The notes: generated by a model not told the origin, from the sequence alone. Shown: positions 21,615 to 34,872, counted from the stretch's first letter. The stretch: 64,000 nt of DNA from Halomonas campaniensis (GCF_014193375.1 NZ_JACHZF010000004.1:57360-121359), one strand, 5' to 3'. Translations and numbers: made by a program.

Positions 21615-22649
21615 GTGATCAAGGTCGGAATCGTCGGCGGCACCGGATACACCGGGGTCGAACTGCTCAGGCTGCTGGCCCAGCATCCCGAGGTGGAGGT
21701 GGAGGCCATCACCTCCCGCTCCGAGGCGGGCATGGGGGTCGCCGAGATGTACCCCAACCTGCGTGGCCACTACGACGACCTGGCGTTCAGCGAGCCGGAT
21801 GCCGACCGCCTGGGCGCCTGCGACGCGGTCTTCTTCGCCACGCCCCATGGCGTGGCCCACGCCCTGGCCGGCGAGCTCCTCGAGCGCGGCACCCGGGTGA
21901 TCGATCTCTCCGCGGACTTCCGCCTGCGCGACGCCGAGGAGTGGGCCGAGTGGTACGGCCAGCCCCACGGCGCACCGGCGCTGCTCGGCGAGGCGGTCTA
22001 CGGCCTGCCGGAGGTGAACCGCGACAGGATCCGCGAGGCCCGGCTGATCGCCGTGCCCGGCTGCTATCCCACCGCCGTCCAGCTCGGCATGCTGCCGCTG
22101 CTCGAGGCCGGCCTGATCGATGCGGACCACGTCATCGCCGACTGCAAGTCCGGGGTCACCGGCGCCGGGCGCGGCGCCAAGGTCCCCTCGCTGCTGGCCG
22201 AGGCCAGCGAGTCGATGAAGGCCTACGGCGCCGCCGGCCACCGCCACCTGCCGGAGATCCGCCAGGGCCTGGGCGACGCCGCCGGCGGCCCGGTGGGGCT
22301 GACCTTCGTGCCCCACCTGACCCCGATGATCCGCGGCATCCATGCCACCCTCTACGGGCGGCTCACGGGCGAGCCGGGCGACCTGCAGGCGCTCTTCGAG
22401 CGGCGCTTCGCCGACGAGCCCTTCGTGGATGTGATGCCCGCCGGCAGCCACCCGGAGACCCGCAGCGTCAAGGGCGCCAACCTCTGCCGCATCGCCGTGC
22501 ACCGCCCGGGCAACGGCGACACCGTGGTGGTGCTGGCGGTGATCGACAACCTGGTCAAGGGCGCCTCCGGCCAGGCGATCCAGAACCTCAACCTGATGTT
22601 CGGCTTCGCCGAGAACGCCGGCCTCGCCGCCCCGGCGCTGATGCCCTGA
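21615..22649 (+). CDS. argC: N-acetyl-gamma-glutamyl-phosphate reductase
   Basis: Third step of arginine synthesis: NADPH-dependent reduction of N-acetylglutamyl phosphate to the semialdehyde. There is a Rossmann start [20 protein letters not shown], catalytic Cys in VPGCYPTA (about residue 148), and HRHLPEI later. Length is 344 aa. The GTG at 21615 has AGGAG at 8-nt spacing; the longer frame from 21558 has no support. The 284-bp gap to the divergent ClC gene holds the promoter region, with AT-rich sequence near 21558-21575. Confidence 0.96.
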   Translation: MIKVGIVGGTGYTGVELLRLLAQHPEVEVEAITSRSEAGMGVAEMYPNLRGHYDDLAFSEPDADRLGACDAVFFATPHGVAHALAGELLERGTRVIDLSADFRLRDAEEWAEWYGQPHGAPALLGEAVYGLPEVNRDRIREARLIAVPGCYPTAVQLGMLPLLEAGLIDADHVIADCKSGVTGAGRGAKVPSLLAEASESMKAYGAAGHRHLPEIRQGLGDAAGGPVGLTFVPHLTPMIRGIHATLYGRLTGEPGDLQALFERRFADEPFVDVMPAGSHPETRSVKGANLCRIAVHRPGNGDTVVVLAVIDNLVKGASGQAIQNLNLMFGFAENAGLAAPALMP

Positions 22650-22666
22650 ATCCCGCTCACCTTCTC

Positions 22667-22708
22667 CCCCAGCAAAAGTTGACCCTTTTGCTGGGGATTG
22701 GGGATAAT
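22667..22708 (+). promoter_or_regulatory. erpA promoter inside a perfect 12-bp inverted repeat
   Basis: CCCCAGCAAAAG (22667-22678) and CTTTTGCTGGGG (22685-22696) form a perfect inverted repeat whose 6-nt loop is exactly TTGACC, a -35 hexamer. GATAAT (22703-22708) follows at 18-bp spacing as the -10. The repeat could be an operator, a hairpin ending argC transcription, or both. No T-tract follows it. Confidence 0.7.
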
Positions 22709-22747
22709 GGTCGATCGAAATCCCCATTTCCCTTCAGGGAGCTCTCC

Positions 22748-23101
22748 ATGAGCGGTGCCGAATCCTTTGTTCCCACGCCCCTGCTGCTCTCCGACAGCGC
22801 CCGGACGCGGCTCCAGTCGCTGATCGAGGAGGAGGGCAACAGCCACCTCAAGCTGCGGGTCTTCGTGACCGGCGGCGGCTGCTCGGGCTTCCAGTACGGC
22901 TTCGATTTCTCCGAGGAGGTCGCCGAGGATGACACCGTGATCGAGTTCGGTGAGGTGGCCCTGGTGGTCGACCCGCTCTCCTACCAGTACCTGGTCGGCT
23001 CCACGGTGGACTTCGAGGAGGGGCTCGCCGGCGCCCGCTTCCTGGTGCAGAACCCCAACGCCACCACCACCTGCGGCTGTGGCGCCTCCTTCATGGTGTG
23101 A
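22748..23101 (+). CDS. erpA: Iron-sulfur cluster insertion protein ErpA
   Basis: A-type carrier that delivers Fe-S clusters to apoproteins, including isoprenoid-synthesis enzymes. The three cluster-ligand cysteines are in [11 protein letters not shown] and in TTCGCGASF near the C-terminus. Length is 117 aa, typical. Its own promoter lies in the 98-bp gap after argC. The identity as ErpA rather than IscA or SufA rests on the N-terminal region and on isolation from isc or suf genes. Confidence 0.93.
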   Translation: MSGAESFVPTPLLLSDSARTRLQSLIEEEGNSHLKLRVFVTGGGCSGFQYGFDFSEEVAEDDTVIEFGEVALVVDPLSYQYLVGSTVDFEEGLAGARFLVQNPNATTTCGCGASFMV

Positions 23102-23207
23102 TCGCTTCCCGCGCAGCGCTGACAGCCCCGACTTGACGCTCTGGGGGATTCTCGCCAAGGTTGAAAAGGCGAATCCCATCAGAAAATACCCAAGAACGGG
23201 GAGTCTC

Positions 23208-23996
23208 ATGAAAGCATCCACCTGCGCTTCACCGCGGCTGAAGCAATCCACGCTGGCCGCCGCCCTGGCACTCGGCCTCGGCATATCCGCCTCGGCCAGC
23301 GCCCAGAATCCCACCGTCAACGTCGTCACCGACCCGAGCTTCGTGCCCTTCGAGATGATGGATCCCGAGACCGGCGAGATGATCGGCTTCGACATGGACA
23401 TGATCAACGAACTCGCCGAGCGTGCCGGGTTCGAGATCAACCTGACTACCATGGAGTTCGCCGGCATCATCCCCGCCGTGCAGACCGGCAGCCAGGAAAT
23501 CGCCATCGCCGGCGTGACCATCACCGAGGAGCGCGCCGAGATCGTCGACTTCTCGGATCCCTACTACGACTCCGGCCTGCGCATCATCGTGCGTGCCGAC
23601 AACGACAGCGTCGAGACCCTCGAGGACCTCGCGGGCCTCGCGGTGGCCACCCGCATCGGCTCCACCAGCTACGACTTCCTCCAGGAGAACCTGGGCGACA
23701 GCGCGGACATCACCCCCTACCCGGGCAACAGCGACATGTACATGGCGCTGCTCGGCCGCAACGTCGATGCCGCCTTCTACGATGCCCCCAACGTGGCCTA
23801 CTTCTCCCAGACCCGTGGCGAAGGCCGCACCAAGGTGGTGGGGCCTCTCTACGAGGGCCAGCAGTACGGCATCGTCTTCCACAAGGGCAGCCAGTGGGTC
23901 GAGCCGGTCAACGAGGCGCTCGCCGAGATGCGCGAGGACGGCACCTACGCCGAGCTCTACGAGAAGTGGTTCGGCGAGGCACCCGAGGAAGATTGA
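23208..23996 (+). CDS. Polar amino-acid ABC transporter, substrate-binding protein
   Basis: Periplasmic binding protein of the GlnH/HisJ type. A Sec signal peptide (residues about 1-33) ends in ASASAQ. The mature part begins [18 protein letters not shown] and has [15 protein letters not shown] and the conserved binding-site Arg in [16 protein letters not shown]. Length is 262 aa. It is first of three importer genes; a strong hairpin separates it from the permease and may allow excess binding protein. Glutamine or another polar amino acid is the likely ligand; the sequence does not decide. Confidence 0.92.
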   Translation: MKASTCASPRLKQSTLAAALALGLGISASASAQNPTVNVVTDPSFVPFEMMDPETGEMIGFDMDMINELAERAGFEINLTTMEFAGIIPAVQTGSQEIAIAGVTITEERAEIVDFSDPYYDSGLRIIVRADNDSVETLEDLAGLAVATRIGSTSYDFLQENLGDSADITPYPGNSDMYMALLGRNVDAAFYDAPNVAYFSQTRGEGRTKVVGPLYEGQQYGIVFHKGSQWVEPVNEALAEMREDGTYAELYEKWFGEAPEED

Positions 23997-24039
23997 ATCC
24001 CCGATGTGCCCTGAACCTCCCGCCATGGCGGGATGACCA

Positions 24040-24072
24040 GCGGGGCCGGGCGGTACTGCCTCCCGGCCCCGC
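24040..24072 (+). other. Intercistronic hairpin between binding protein and permease
   Basis: GCGGGGCCGGG (24040-24050) and CCCGGCCCCGC (24062-24072) form a perfect 11-bp stem with an 11-nt loop and no T-tract. This layout commonly protects the upstream message from 3' exonucleases, raising binding protein over membrane subunits. Confidence 0.7.
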
Positions 24073-24102
24073 GTCGTTTCCAGCTATCCCGGAGAGACGC
24101 CC

Positions 24103-24774
24103 GTGGAAGTGACCTTTCAATTCGACTGGGCGGCCGCGTTCCGCTCGATCCCACACCTGCTGCCGGGCATTCCCTGGACCCTGCTGATCTCCTTCGGCGG
24201 TCTGGCCATCGGGTTTGTCATCGGCATCATCTTCGGGCTGATGCGCATCAGCCCGTCACGCCTGCTGCGCCTGCCGGCCATCGTCTACATCGAGGTGTTC
24301 CGCGGCACGCCCATCCTGGTGCAGGTGCTGTTCATCTTCTATGGCCTGCCCCAGCTGCTGGGCGGCCCCATCAACGCCCTGACCGCAGGCATCGCCGCCA
24401 TCGCGGTCAACTCCGGCGCCTACATCTCCGAGGTGGTGCGCGGCGGGGTGCAGTCCATCGAGCGCGGCCAGCGCGAAGCCTCGCTGTCGCTGGGGCTATC
24501 CCGCACCCAGGCCTTCCGCTACGTGATCTGGCCCCAGGCCTTCCGCCGCATGATCCCGCCGCTGGGCAACCAGGGGATCATCAGCATCAAGGACACCTCG
24601 CTGTTCTCGGTGATCGGCGTCGGCGAGCTGGTCCGCCAGGGGCAGATCTACATCGCCACCACCTTCACCGCCCTGGAGGTCTACTTCATGGTGGCACTGA
24701 TGTACCTGGCCATCACCTGGAGCCTGTCGCTGCTGCTGCGCCAGCTCGAGAAGCGCGGCCTGGTCGGCCAATGA
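24103..24774 (+). CDS. Polar amino-acid ABC transporter, permease
   Basis: Inner-membrane subunit of the GlnP/HisM type with about five membrane helices. The ATPase-coupling EAA loop is visible in [23 protein letters not shown] (about 125-147). VEVFRG-like [12 protein letters not shown] near residue 65 is typical. Length is 223 aa from a GTG start at 24103. A single permease gene implies a homodimer. It is followed after 14 bp by the ATPase gene. Confidence 0.93.
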   Translation: MEVTFQFDWAAAFRSIPHLLPGIPWTLLISFGGLAIGFVIGIIFGLMRISPSRLLRLPAIVYIEVFRGTPILVQVLFIFYGLPQLLGGPINALTAGIAAIAVNSGAYISEVVRGGVQSIERGQREASLSLGLSRTQAFRYVIWPQAFRRMIPPLGNQGIISIKDTSLFSVIGVGELVRQGQIYIATTFTALEVYFMVALMYLAITWSLSLLLRQLEKRGLVGQ

Positions 24775-24788
24775 GAGGGAGCCCACGC

Positions 24789-25556
24789 ATGACACAGAAC
24801 GAGAACTCGACCGCTCCCATCGTGCGCATGGAGAAGGTCAACAAGCACTTCGGCAGCCTGCACGTGCTCCAGGACATCGACCTCGAGGTAGCTACCGGCG
24901 AGGTGGTCGTGGTCATCGGCGCCAGCGGCTCCGGCAAGTCGACGCTGATCCGCTGCATCAACGGCCTGGAGGAATTCCAGGACGGCCACATCGAGGTGGA
25001 CGGCAACGAGCTCACCCCCCACGGCAAGAGCGGCAAGGCGCTGCAGAAGATCCGCACCGAGGTGGGCATGGTGTTCCAGCAGTTCAACCTCTTCCCGCAC
25101 CTCAGCGTGCTCGACAACGTCATCCTGGCGCCCATGAAGGTACGCGGCTGGAGCCGTGCCGACGCCGTGGAGACGGCCCAGCGGCTGCTGGAACGGGTCG
25201 GCATCAGCGACCAGGCCGCCAAGTACCCCAGCCAGCTCTCCGGCGGCCAGCAGCAGCGGGTGGCGCTGGCCAGGGCGCTGGCCATGGAGCCGCGGCTGAT
25301 GCTCTTCGACGAGCCCACCTCCGCGCTCGACCCGGAGATGATCGGCGAGGTGCTGGATGCCATGCGCGAGCTGGCGCGGGAGGGGATGACCATGATCATC
25401 GTCACCCACGAGATGGGCTTCGCCCGGGAGGTGGCCGACCGGGTCATCTACATCCACAAGGGGGAGATCGCCGAGGAGGCGCCGCCCGAGAAGATCTTCG
25501 ACACCCCCGAGGACGAGCGCACCCGCAGCTTCCTCGCGCGCGTCCTCAAGCACTGA
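24789..25556 (+). CDS. Polar amino-acid ABC transporter, ATP-binding protein
   Basis: Energising subunit of the GlnQ/HisP type. Walker [10 protein letters not shown] (about 43-51), Q-loop [11 protein letters not shown], signature [15 protein letters not shown] and Walker [15 protein letters not shown] are all intact, followed by the switch His in [10 protein letters not shown]. Length is 255 aa. It ends the importer operon just before a strong intrinsic terminator. Confidence 0.95.
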   Translation: MTQNENSTAPIVRMEKVNKHFGSLHVLQDIDLEVATGEVVVVIGASGSGKSTLIRCINGLEEFQDGHIEVDGNELTPHGKSGKALQKIRTEVGMVFQQFNLFPHLSVLDNVILAPMKVRGWSRADAVETAQRLLERVGISDQAAKYPSQLSGGQQQRVALARALAMEPRLMLFDEPTSALDPEMIGEVLDAMRELAREGMTMIIVTHEMGFAREVADRVIYIHKGEIAEEAPPEKIFDTPEDERTRSFLARVLKH

Positions 25557-25580
25557 CCCCCGCTCGGCGCCGCCAGATCG

Positions 25581-25613
25581 GGCCCTGTCGACTGCGACAG
25601 GGCCTTTTTTTTT
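25581..25613 (+). terminator. Strong intrinsic terminator of the amino-acid importer operon
   Basis: GGCCCTGTCG (25581-25590) and CGACAGGGCC (25595-25604) form a perfect 10-bp stem with loop ACTG, followed by nine T residues (25605-25613). It insulates origin candidate B from upstream transcription. Confidence 0.95.
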
Positions 25614-26084
25614 GCCTGTGGACAAGAGATCGGCCAGATATCGCGATAATGCCCCAGGGGCCCCATGCCAGAGGCGTTGTGGACAGCCAGGGGCGGTTGT
25701 TCACAGCCGCGGGCACAAGCCTTGTAGCCGCCGGTGGACAAGCCTTGCAGGCCTCACGCTGTGGACAGGTCGCGATTCCATCCACAGGCTCCGGCGGCTC
25801 CCTCCGCAGGCAGTCACCCGCTTGTCCTGGCTTTGGTCAACAATGCATCCTGTTGATAATAATCTGGATTATTTAGTTATCCACGGAAACTGTCCACACC
25901 AGTAGTAACAACCACAACAGAACTTCTCTCTTTATATTCTGTTTTAACTGATAGGGAAGCCGGCGTGGTGGAGACCCGAAATCGGCATGTGGAAAACCCT
26001 GACGATTACCCACAGGGGGTTTATACTGGCGGGCTGATTTCATCCTGACCGCGAGACAGGCGCCCGGCGCCAACGAGGTGCACC
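25614..26084. other. oriC: Origin candidate B: region upstream of mnmG rich in DnaA-box-like sites
   Basis: A 471-bp gene-free gap with at least ten DnaA-box-like 9-mers. Single-mismatch sites are TGTGGACAA (25617-25625), TTATCCACG (25877-25885), TGTGGAAAA (25988-25996) and TTACCCACA (26006-26014). Two-mismatch sites include 25678-25686, 25697-25705, 25760-25768, 25778-25786 and 25890-25898. AT-rich stretches lie at 25850-25880 and 25920-25950. None is a perfect TTATCCACA. The position next to mnmG (gidA) matches E. coli oriC, although only two GATC sites are seen. The mnmG promoter must also be here. Confidence 0.7.
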
Positions 26085-27980
26085 TTGGATTACCCCGACC
26101 GCTTTGACGTCATCGTCATCGGCGGTGGCCATGCGGGAACCGAAGCCGCCCTGGCCTCCGCCCGCATGGGCTGTCAGACCCTGCTGCTGACCCACAACAT
26201 CGAGACCCTGGGCCAGATGTCCTGCAATCCCGCCATCGGCGGCATCGGCAAGAGCCATCTGGTCAAGGAGATCGATGCGCTGGGCGGTGCCATGGGCGTT
26301 GCCACCGACCTGGGTGGCATCCAGTTCCGCGTGCTCAATGCCCGCAAGGGGCCGGCGGTGAGAGCGACCCGGGCCCAGGCCGATCGCGTTCGCTACAAGG
26401 CGGCCATCCGCGGCATCCTGGAGAACCAGCCCAACCTGACGCTGTTCCAGCAGGCCGCCGGTGACCTGGTCGTCGAGGGCGACACCGTCCGCGGCGTGGT
26501 CACCGAGACCGGCATCCGCTTCCTCGGCGAGACCGTGGTGCTGTGCACCGGCACCTTCCTCGGCGGGGTGATCCACATCGGGCTCGACCAGAGCCGCGGA
26601 GGCCGTGCCGGTGACCCGCCCTCCAATCGCCTGGCCGAGCGCCTGCGGGCCCTCCCGTTCCGGGTCGACCGGCTCAAGACCGGCACTCCGCCGCGGCTGG
26701 ATGCCCGGAGCCTCGACTTCTCGCTCCTCGAGGAGCAGCCCGGCGATACCCCGACCCCTGTGATGTCCTTCCTGGGCAACCGTGCGCAGCATCCCCGGCA
26801 GGTGAGCTGCCATATCGCCCACACCAACGAGCGCACCCACGAGATCATCCTCGCCAACCTCGACCGTTCGCCCATGTACTCCGGCGTGATCGAGGGGGTC
26901 GGGCCGCGATACTGCCCCTCCATCGAGGACAAGGTGCACCGCTTCGCCGACAAGGCGAGCCACCAGGTGTTCGTCGAGCCCGAGGGGCTGGACACCCACG
27001 AGCTCTACCCCAACGGCATCTCCACCTCGCTGCCCTTCGACGTGCAGCTGCAGGTGGTGCGCTCGATCAAGGGGCTGGAGAACGCCCACATCACCCGCCC
27101 CGGCTATGCCATCGAGTACGACTTCTTCGACCCGCGGGACCTGAAGCACTCGCTGGAGACGAAATTCATCCACAACCTGTTCTTCGCCGGGCAGATCAAC
27201 GGCACCACCGGCTACGAGGAGGCCGGCGCCCAGGGACTGCTGGCCGGGCTCAATGCCGCCCGCCGGGCCCAGGACCTGGAAGCCTGGTGCCCGCGTCGCG
27301 ACGAGGCCTACCTGGGCGTGCTGGTGGACGACCTGATCACCCTGGGGACGAAGGAGCCCTACCGCATGTTCACCTCGCGGGCCGAGTACCGCCTGCTGCT
27401 GCGCGAGGACAACGCCGACCTGCGCCTCACCGAGGCCGGCCGCGAACTGGGCCTGGTGGATGACACCCGCTGGGCTGCCTTCAGCGAGAAGCGCGAGGCG
27501 ATCGAGCGGGAGAGCGCCCGGCTCAAGGCCAGCTGGGTCCAGCCGGGCAGCGCGGCGGCGGCCTCCGTCGAGGAGAAGACCGGCAAGCCGCTGGCCCGCG
27601 AGTACAGCCTGATGGACCTGCTCAAGCGCCCGGAACTCGGCTATGGCGACCTGGCCGGCCTCATCGGCGAGCCGGTGGAGGACGAGGCGGTGGCCGAGCA
27701 GGTGCAGATCCAGGCCAAGTACCAGGGCTACATCGATCGCCAGCAGGACGAGATCGACCGGCTCAAGCGCCACGAGGCCATGCCGCTGCCCGCTGACCTG
27801 GACTACCGGCATGTCGAGGGGCTCTCCCACGAGATTCGCCAGAAGCTCGCCGAGGCGCGCCCCGAGACCCTGGCCCAGGCCTCGCGCATCTCCGGGGTCA
27901 CACCGGCGGCGGTCTCGATCCTGCTGATCCACCTCAAGAAGCGCCGCCTGCTCGATGACCAGAAGGCGGCCAGCGCATGA
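26085..27980 (+). CDS. mnmG: tRNA uridine-5-carboxymethylaminomethyl(34) synthesis enzyme MnmG
   Basis: FAD/NADH-dependent partner of MnmE in wobble-uridine modification. The dinucleotide-binding motif [18 protein letters not shown] is at residues about 12-29, and [20 protein letters not shown] follows near 47. Length is 631 aa, the usual full size. The start codon is TTG at 26085 with GAGGTG upstream. rsmG overlaps its stop as ATGA. It opens the mnmG-rsmG-parA-parB run. Confidence 0.96.
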   Translation: MDYPDRFDVIVIGGGHAGTEAALASARMGCQTLLLTHNIETLGQMSCNPAIGGIGKSHLVKEIDALGGAMGVATDLGGIQFRVLNARKGPAVRATRAQADRVRYKAAIRGILENQPNLTLFQQAAGDLVVEGDTVRGVVTETGIRFLGETVVLCTGTFLGGVIHIGLDQSRGGRAGDPPSNRLAERLRALPFRVDRLKTGTPPRLDARSLDFSLLEEQPGDTPTPVMSFLGNRAQHPRQVSCHIAHTNERTHEIILANLDRSPMYSGVIEGVGPRYCPSIEDKVHRFADKASHQVFVEPEGLDTHELYPNGISTSLPFDVQLQVVRSIKGLENAHITRPGYAIEYDFFDPRDLKHSLETKFIHNLFFAGQINGTTGYEEAGAQGLLAGLNAARRAQDLEAWCPRRDEAYLGVLVDDLITLGTKEPYRMFTSRAEYRLLLREDNADLRLTEAGRELGLVDDTRWAAFSEKREAIERESARLKASWVQPGSAAAASVEEKTGKPLAREYSLMDLLKRPELGYGDLAGLIGEPVEDEAVAEQVQIQAKYQGYIDRQQDEIDRLKRHEAMPLPADLDYRHVEGLSHEIRQKLAEARPETLAQASRISGVTPAAVSILLIHLKKRRLLDDQKAASA

Positions 27981-28630
27981 CGGCAGTGGAGCCGGCCGTC
28001 GCCGCGCGTCTCGACCAGGGCCTCGAACGCCTCGCCATTCCCGTCGATGCCGAACAGCACCGCCGCCTGCTGGCGCTGCTCGCGCTGTTGCACAAGTGGA
28101 ACCGCGCCTATAACCTCACCGCGATACGGTCGCCCGAGGAGATGGTCTCCCGCCACCTGCTCGACAGCGCCGCCGTGCTGCCCCATATCGCCGGACCGAC
28201 GCTGCTCGACGTGGGCGCGGGGCCGGGGCTGCCGGGACTGGTGCTGGCGATCCTCAGGCCGGAGGTGGCGGTCACCCTGCTCGACAGCAACGGCAAGAAG
28301 GTGCGCTTCCAGCGGCAGGCCGTGATGGAGCTGGGCCTGACCAACGTCACCCCCGTGCAGGCTCGGGTCGAGGCGTTCTCGGGACAGTTCGACCAGGTCA
28401 TCTCGCGCGCCTTCGCCAGCCTGGGCGACTTCGTCTCCCTGACGCTGCCCCTGGTGGCCCCCGGCGGACAGTGGCTGGCCATGAAGGGCCCGGCGGTGGA
28501 GGATGAGCTGGCCGGCGTGCCGGATGAGGTCGTGCCGGTGGCCCGACACACGCTGACGGTTCCCTACGATGTCGGCAGTCGGCTGCTGGTGATCCTGGAG
28601 CGCCAGGCTGACCCCCGGGCTCGCCCGTGA
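27977..28630 (+). CDS. rsmG: 16S rRNA (guanine(527)-N7)-methyltransferase
   Basis: Methylates G527 of 16S rRNA with S-adenosylmethionine; loss gives low-level streptomycin resistance in other bacteria. The SAM-binding motif [17 protein letters not shown] is at about residues 75-91, preceded by [10 protein letters not shown] and HLLDSAAV, all family marks. Length is 217 aa. Start and mnmG stop overlap as ATGA, so translation is coupled. Confidence 0.95.
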   Translation: MTAVEPAVAARLDQGLERLAIPVDAEQHRRLLALLALLHKWNRAYNLTAIRSPEEMVSRHLLDSAAVLPHIAGPTLLDVGAGPGLPGLVLAILRPEVAVTLLDSNGKKVRFQRQAVMELGLTNVTPVQARVEAFSGQFDQVISRAFASLGDFVSLTLPLVAPGGQWLAMKGPAVEDELAGVPDEVVPVARHTLTVPYDVGSRLLVILERQADPRARP

Positions 28631-28690
28631 GATGTTCGCTCGTGGGGAGCACCGAATGACAATCCGTGTTTCCCAGCAAGGGAGTTGCCC

Positions 28691-29461
28691 GTGACCAAGA
28701 TCATCGCCTTGACCAATCAGAAGGGCGGGGTCGGCAAGACCACCACCGCCGTCAACCTCGCCGCCAGCCTGGCGGCGCTGGATCGTCGCGTGCTGCTGGT
28801 CGACCTGGATCCCCAGGGCCATGCCACCATGGGCAGCGGGGTGGACAAGCACGAGCTGGAGGGCAGTGTGCTGGACGTGCTGCTGGGCGACCGGGCCGCC
28901 GCGGAGGTGATCCTCGACTGCCCCGAGGCCGGCTACACCCTGCTGCCCGGCAACGGCGACCTCACCGCTGCCGAGGTGGCGCTGCTGGATCGCGAGGCCG
29001 GCCGCGAGCGCTGCCTCGACCGTGCGCTCACCGATGTCGCCGGCGAGTACGACGTGGTGCTGATCGACTGCCCGCCCTCGCTCAACATGCTGACCGTCAA
29101 CGGCCTCACCGCGGCCCATGGCGTGCTGATCCCGCTGCAGTGCGAGTTCTACGCGCTGGAGGGGCTCTCGGCGCTGCTCGACACCGTGGAACAGATCAAG
29201 GACAGCGTGAACCCCGACCTCGAGGTCTACGGCATCCTGCGTACCATGTTCGATGCCCGCAACAGCCTGACCCGCGACGTCACCAAGCAGCTGCGCGACT
29301 ACTTCGGCGACACCCTGCTGAAGGCCACCATCCCGCGCAACGTGAGAGTGGCCGAGGCACCCAGCCACGGCCTGCCGGTGACCAAGTACGCCCGCTTCTC
29401 GCGGGGCAGCCAGGCGCATCGGGTGCTGGCCAAGGAGCTGATCCGCCGGCTTTCGCTGTAG
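28691..29461 (+). CDS. parA: Chromosome-partitioning ATPase ParA
   Basis: Deviant-Walker ATPase that moves ParB-parS complexes during segregation. NQKGGVGKTTTAVNLAA is at residues about 9-25, VDLDPQGHATMG near 40, and the Walker B region VVLIDCPPSLN near 115. Length is 256 aa. The GTG at 28691 has GGAG at good spacing; a TTG two codons upstream sits on the ribosome site and is rejected. parB follows after 43 bp. Confidence 0.95.
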   Translation: MTKIIALTNQKGGVGKTTTAVNLAASLAALDRRVLLVDLDPQGHATMGSGVDKHELEGSVLDVLLGDRAAAEVILDCPEAGYTLLPGNGDLTAAEVALLDREAGRERCLDRALTDVAGEYDVVLIDCPPSLNMLTVNGLTAAHGVLIPLQCEFYALEGLSALLDTVEQIKDSVNPDLEVYGILRTMFDARNSLTRDVTKQLRDYFGDTLLKATIPRNVRVAEAPSHGLPVTKYARFSRGSQAHRVLAKELIRRLSL

Positions 29462-29504
29462 GCCGGGGGGATCCTGCTGTAACCGCTGTGATGAGGGAAT
29501 GTCG

Positions 29505-30419
29505 ATGACGCGTAAACGCGCCCTGGGACGTGGACTGGATGCCCTGATCGGTGCCGGTGCCCGTCGCCGCGATAGCCTGGACCTGCCCGAGATCGCCATC
29601 GAGGGGAACGAGGAGGCGCCGGCCGCCCAGGCCCCCGATGCCGGCGAGCGCCTGGAGCGCCTGCCGCTGGGCCAGCTCTCCCGGGGCAAGTACCAGCCGC
29701 GCCGCGATATCCAGCCCGAGGCGCTGGAGGAACTGGCCGACTCGATCCGTGCCCAGGGGGTGATGCAGCCCATCGTGGTGCGCCCCAGCGGCGAGGACCG
29801 CTACGAGATCATCGCCGGGGAGCGGCGCTGGCGTGCCGCCCAGCTGGCCGAGCTGGATACCATCCCGGCGGTGATCCGCGAGGTCAGCGACGAGGTGGCC
29901 CTGGCCCTGGCGCTGATCGAGAACATCCAGCGCGAGAACCTCAACCCGGTGGAGGAGGCGCTGGCGCTCAAGCGGCTGCTGGAGGAGTTCGCGCTCACCC
30001 AGCAGCAGGTGGCCGACGCGGTGGGCAAGTCCCGCGCCCAGGTCGCCAACCTGCTGCGGCTGCTGGCGCTGGACCCCGAGGTGCAGACCCTGCTCGAGCG
30101 CGGCGACCTGGACATGGGCCACGCCCGGGCGCTGCTGGCGCTCTCCGGGGCGAAGCAGCGCCGTGCGGCCCACGAGGTGGTCAACAAGGACCTCACCGTC
30201 CGCGACACCGAGGCGCTGGTCAAGCGCCTCGCCGCGGGGGAGCCGAAGAAGGCCGAGAAGGCGTCGCCCAGCCCCGACGTGGCCCGACTTGAGACCCGCC
30301 TGGGCGAGCTGCTCGGCGCCCCGGTGAAGATCCAGCACGGACGCGGCGGCAAGGGTCGCCTGACCATCCGCTACGCCAGCCTCGACGAGCTGGACGGCAT
30401 TCTCGAGCACATCCAGTGA
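29505..30419 (+). CDS. parB: Chromosome-partitioning protein ParB
   Basis: Binds parS, spreads along neighbouring DNA as a CTP-dependent clamp and loads the partition complex. The N-terminus MTRKRALGRGLDALIG is the ParA-interacting segment. The CTPase/Srx region has GERRWRAAQ and ENIQRENLNPVEEA, then a helix-turn-helix (TQQQVADAVGKSRAQVANLLRLL) and a C-terminal dimer domain. Length is 304 aa. I prefer the ATG at 29505, with GAGGG 7 nt upstream, over the ATG at 29499. Three parS sites lie at 152, 2657 and 3287. Confidence 0.95.
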   Translation: MTRKRALGRGLDALIGAGARRRDSLDLPEIAIEGNEEAPAAQAPDAGERLERLPLGQLSRGKYQPRRDIQPEALEELADSIRAQGVMQPIVVRPSGEDRYEIIAGERRWRAAQLAELDTIPAVIREVSDEVALALALIENIQRENLNPVEEALALKRLLEEFALTQQQVADAVGKSRAQVANLLRLLALDPEVQTLLERGDLDMGHARALLALSGAKQRRAAHEVVNKDLTVRDTEALVKRLAAGEPKKAEKASPSPDVARLETRLGELLGAPVKIQHGRGGKGRLTIRYASLDELDGILEHIQ

Positions 30420-30506
30420 CGCTGCGTGGCTCCGCGACTTGTCGACAATCCCTGCACCTTTGGTCGAAATCTGACCGTTGCGGGCGGCAATTAGGCGTGA
30501 CGTCGG

Positions 30507-30535
30507 TTGAAGGCCCGGGGGGGGTTCCCTATAAT
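30507..30535 (+). promoter_or_regulatory. atp operon sigma-70 promoter
   Basis: TTGAAG (30507-30512) and a perfect TATAAT (30530-30535) are separated by 17 bp in the gap after parB. Transcription would start near 30542, which rules out an in-frame atpI start at 30507. Confidence 0.75.
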
Positions 30536-30563
30536 CCGCGGTGGTTTGCCTGCGCCCTCAAGG

Positions 30564-31849
<1,286 letters not shown>

Positions 31850-31885
31850 GAACCGAGCAACGCTTGCAACTCCATTAACCCGTAA

Positions 31886-32149
<264 letters not shown>

Positions 32150-32221
32150 TGACAGCACCGAGCGCAACGCGCTCGGTTTGCTTGTTTCCGGTCGCCACGA
32201 ATCAGTCAGAGGTACATCCCT

Positions 32222-32692
32222 GTGAATATCAACATGACGCTTATCGGGCAGACGATCGCCTTCGCGATCTTTGTCTGGTTTTGCATAAAGTATGTGTGGC
32301 CTCCGATCAGCAATGCGCTCCACGAGCGTCAGAAGAAGATCGCCGATGGCCTCGATGCGGCCAGCCGTGCCTCTCGTGACCTGGAGCTCGCCCAGGAGAA
32401 GGCGGAAGCCACCCTGCGCGACAGCAAGGAGCAGGCCTCCCAGATCCTCGAGCAGGCCCACAAGCGCTCTTCCCAGATGATCGAGGAAGCCCGCGAGCAG
32501 GCCCGCGCCGAAGGCGAGCGTCTTGTCGCCAGCGCCCGTGCCGAGATCGAGCAGGAAATCAATCGCGCCAAGGACGAGCTGCGCGCCCAGGTGTCCACCC
32601 TGGCGGTCACCGGTGCCGAGCGTGTCCTGGAAGCCTCCATCGACGAGAAGGCCCATCGCAAGCTGCTCGACAAGCTTGCGGCCGAACTGTGA
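32222..32692 (+). CDS. atpF: ATP synthase subunit b
   Basis: Peripheral-stalk subunit, with one N-terminal membrane helix (about 8-25, with [10 protein letters not shown] at its end) and a long charged coiled coil to the C-terminus. Length is 156 aa, matching E. coli. The start is GTG at 32222. Confidence 0.96.
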   Translation: MNINMTLIGQTIAFAIFVWFCIKYVWPPISNALHERQKKIADGLDAASRASRDLELAQEKAEATLRDSKEQASQILEQAHKRSSQMIEEAREQARAEGERLVASARAEIEQEINRAKDELRAQVSTLAVTGAERVLEASIDEKAHRKLLDKLAAEL

Positions 32693-32703
32693 GGAGGTGA
32701 TCC

Positions 32704-33240
32704 ATGGCGGAAACGTCAACCGTCGCTCGACCCTACGCCAAGGCGGCATTCGAGTACGCACGCGATCACAAGGCGCTGGATGCCTGGTCCGAGTGGCTGG
32801 GCAAGGTCGGCATGGTCGTGGCCAGCCAGGACGTGCAGAAGCTGCTCTCCAGCCCCAAGCTTGACGACGAGCGCAAGGTGGCTCTGGTGCTCGAGGTGGC
32901 GGACGCCAGCGTCGACGACGCGGCACGCCGCTTCCTCGATACGCTGAGCGACAAGGGGCGCCTGGCGGCCCTGCCGGCCATCGCCGAGCAGTTCGAGCGG
33001 CTGCGCGCCGAGCATGACAAGCGTGTCGACGTCACCGTGGTCTCGGCCTTCGAACTCGACGACAAGCAGCAGCAGAAGCTCGCCGGTGCGCTCAAGAAGC
33101 GCCTGAATCGCGAAATCTCCATTACCACTCAGGTGGACCCGACGCTTCTCGGCGGTGTCATCCTGCGTGCCGGCGATACCGTCATCGACGGGTCGGTACG
33201 CGGTCGACTGAACCGCCTCTCCGAAGCCCTTTCCGCCTGA
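32704..33240 (+). CDS. atpH: ATP synthase subunit delta
   Basis: Links the b stalk to the top of F1. The N-terminus [18 protein letters not shown] and the C-terminal [22 protein letters not shown] are family signatures. Length is 178 aa. It starts 11 bp after atpF, with GAGGTG overlapping the end of atpF. Confidence 0.96.
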   Translation: MAETSTVARPYAKAAFEYARDHKALDAWSEWLGKVGMVVASQDVQKLLSSPKLDDERKVALVLEVADASVDDAARRFLDTLSDKGRLAALPAIAEQFERLRAEHDKRVDVTVVSAFELDDKQQQKLAGALKKRLNREISITTQVDPTLLGGVILRAGDTVIDGSVRGRLNRLSEALSA

Positions 33241-33256
33241 GTCTGAGGGACATGGC

Positions 33257-34801
<1,545 letters not shown>

Positions 34802-34808
34802 TCCCGCT

Positions 34809-34834
34809 GGCCCGTCCCGCCTGCGGGGCGGGCC
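34809..34834 (+). other. Hairpin between atpA and atpG
   Basis: GGCCCGTCCCGC and GCGGGGCGGGCC pair at 11 of 12 positions, right after the atpA stop and without a T-tract. It probably affects mRNA stability and the subunit ratio rather than ending transcription. Confidence 0.6.
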
Positions 34835-34872
34835 CAGGAGCTTTCTGAGGGCCACGAACGGAGTAGATCGCT

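Noticed and set aside
21425-23101. Apparent fusion of an Arg/Pro-rich protein with ErpA
   Set aside because: The first part is argC out of frame; erpA has its own promoter and start at 22748.
27803-29773. A 656-codon minus-strand frame opposite rsmG and parA
   Set aside because: Antisense shadow; the plus-strand genes carry all family motifs.
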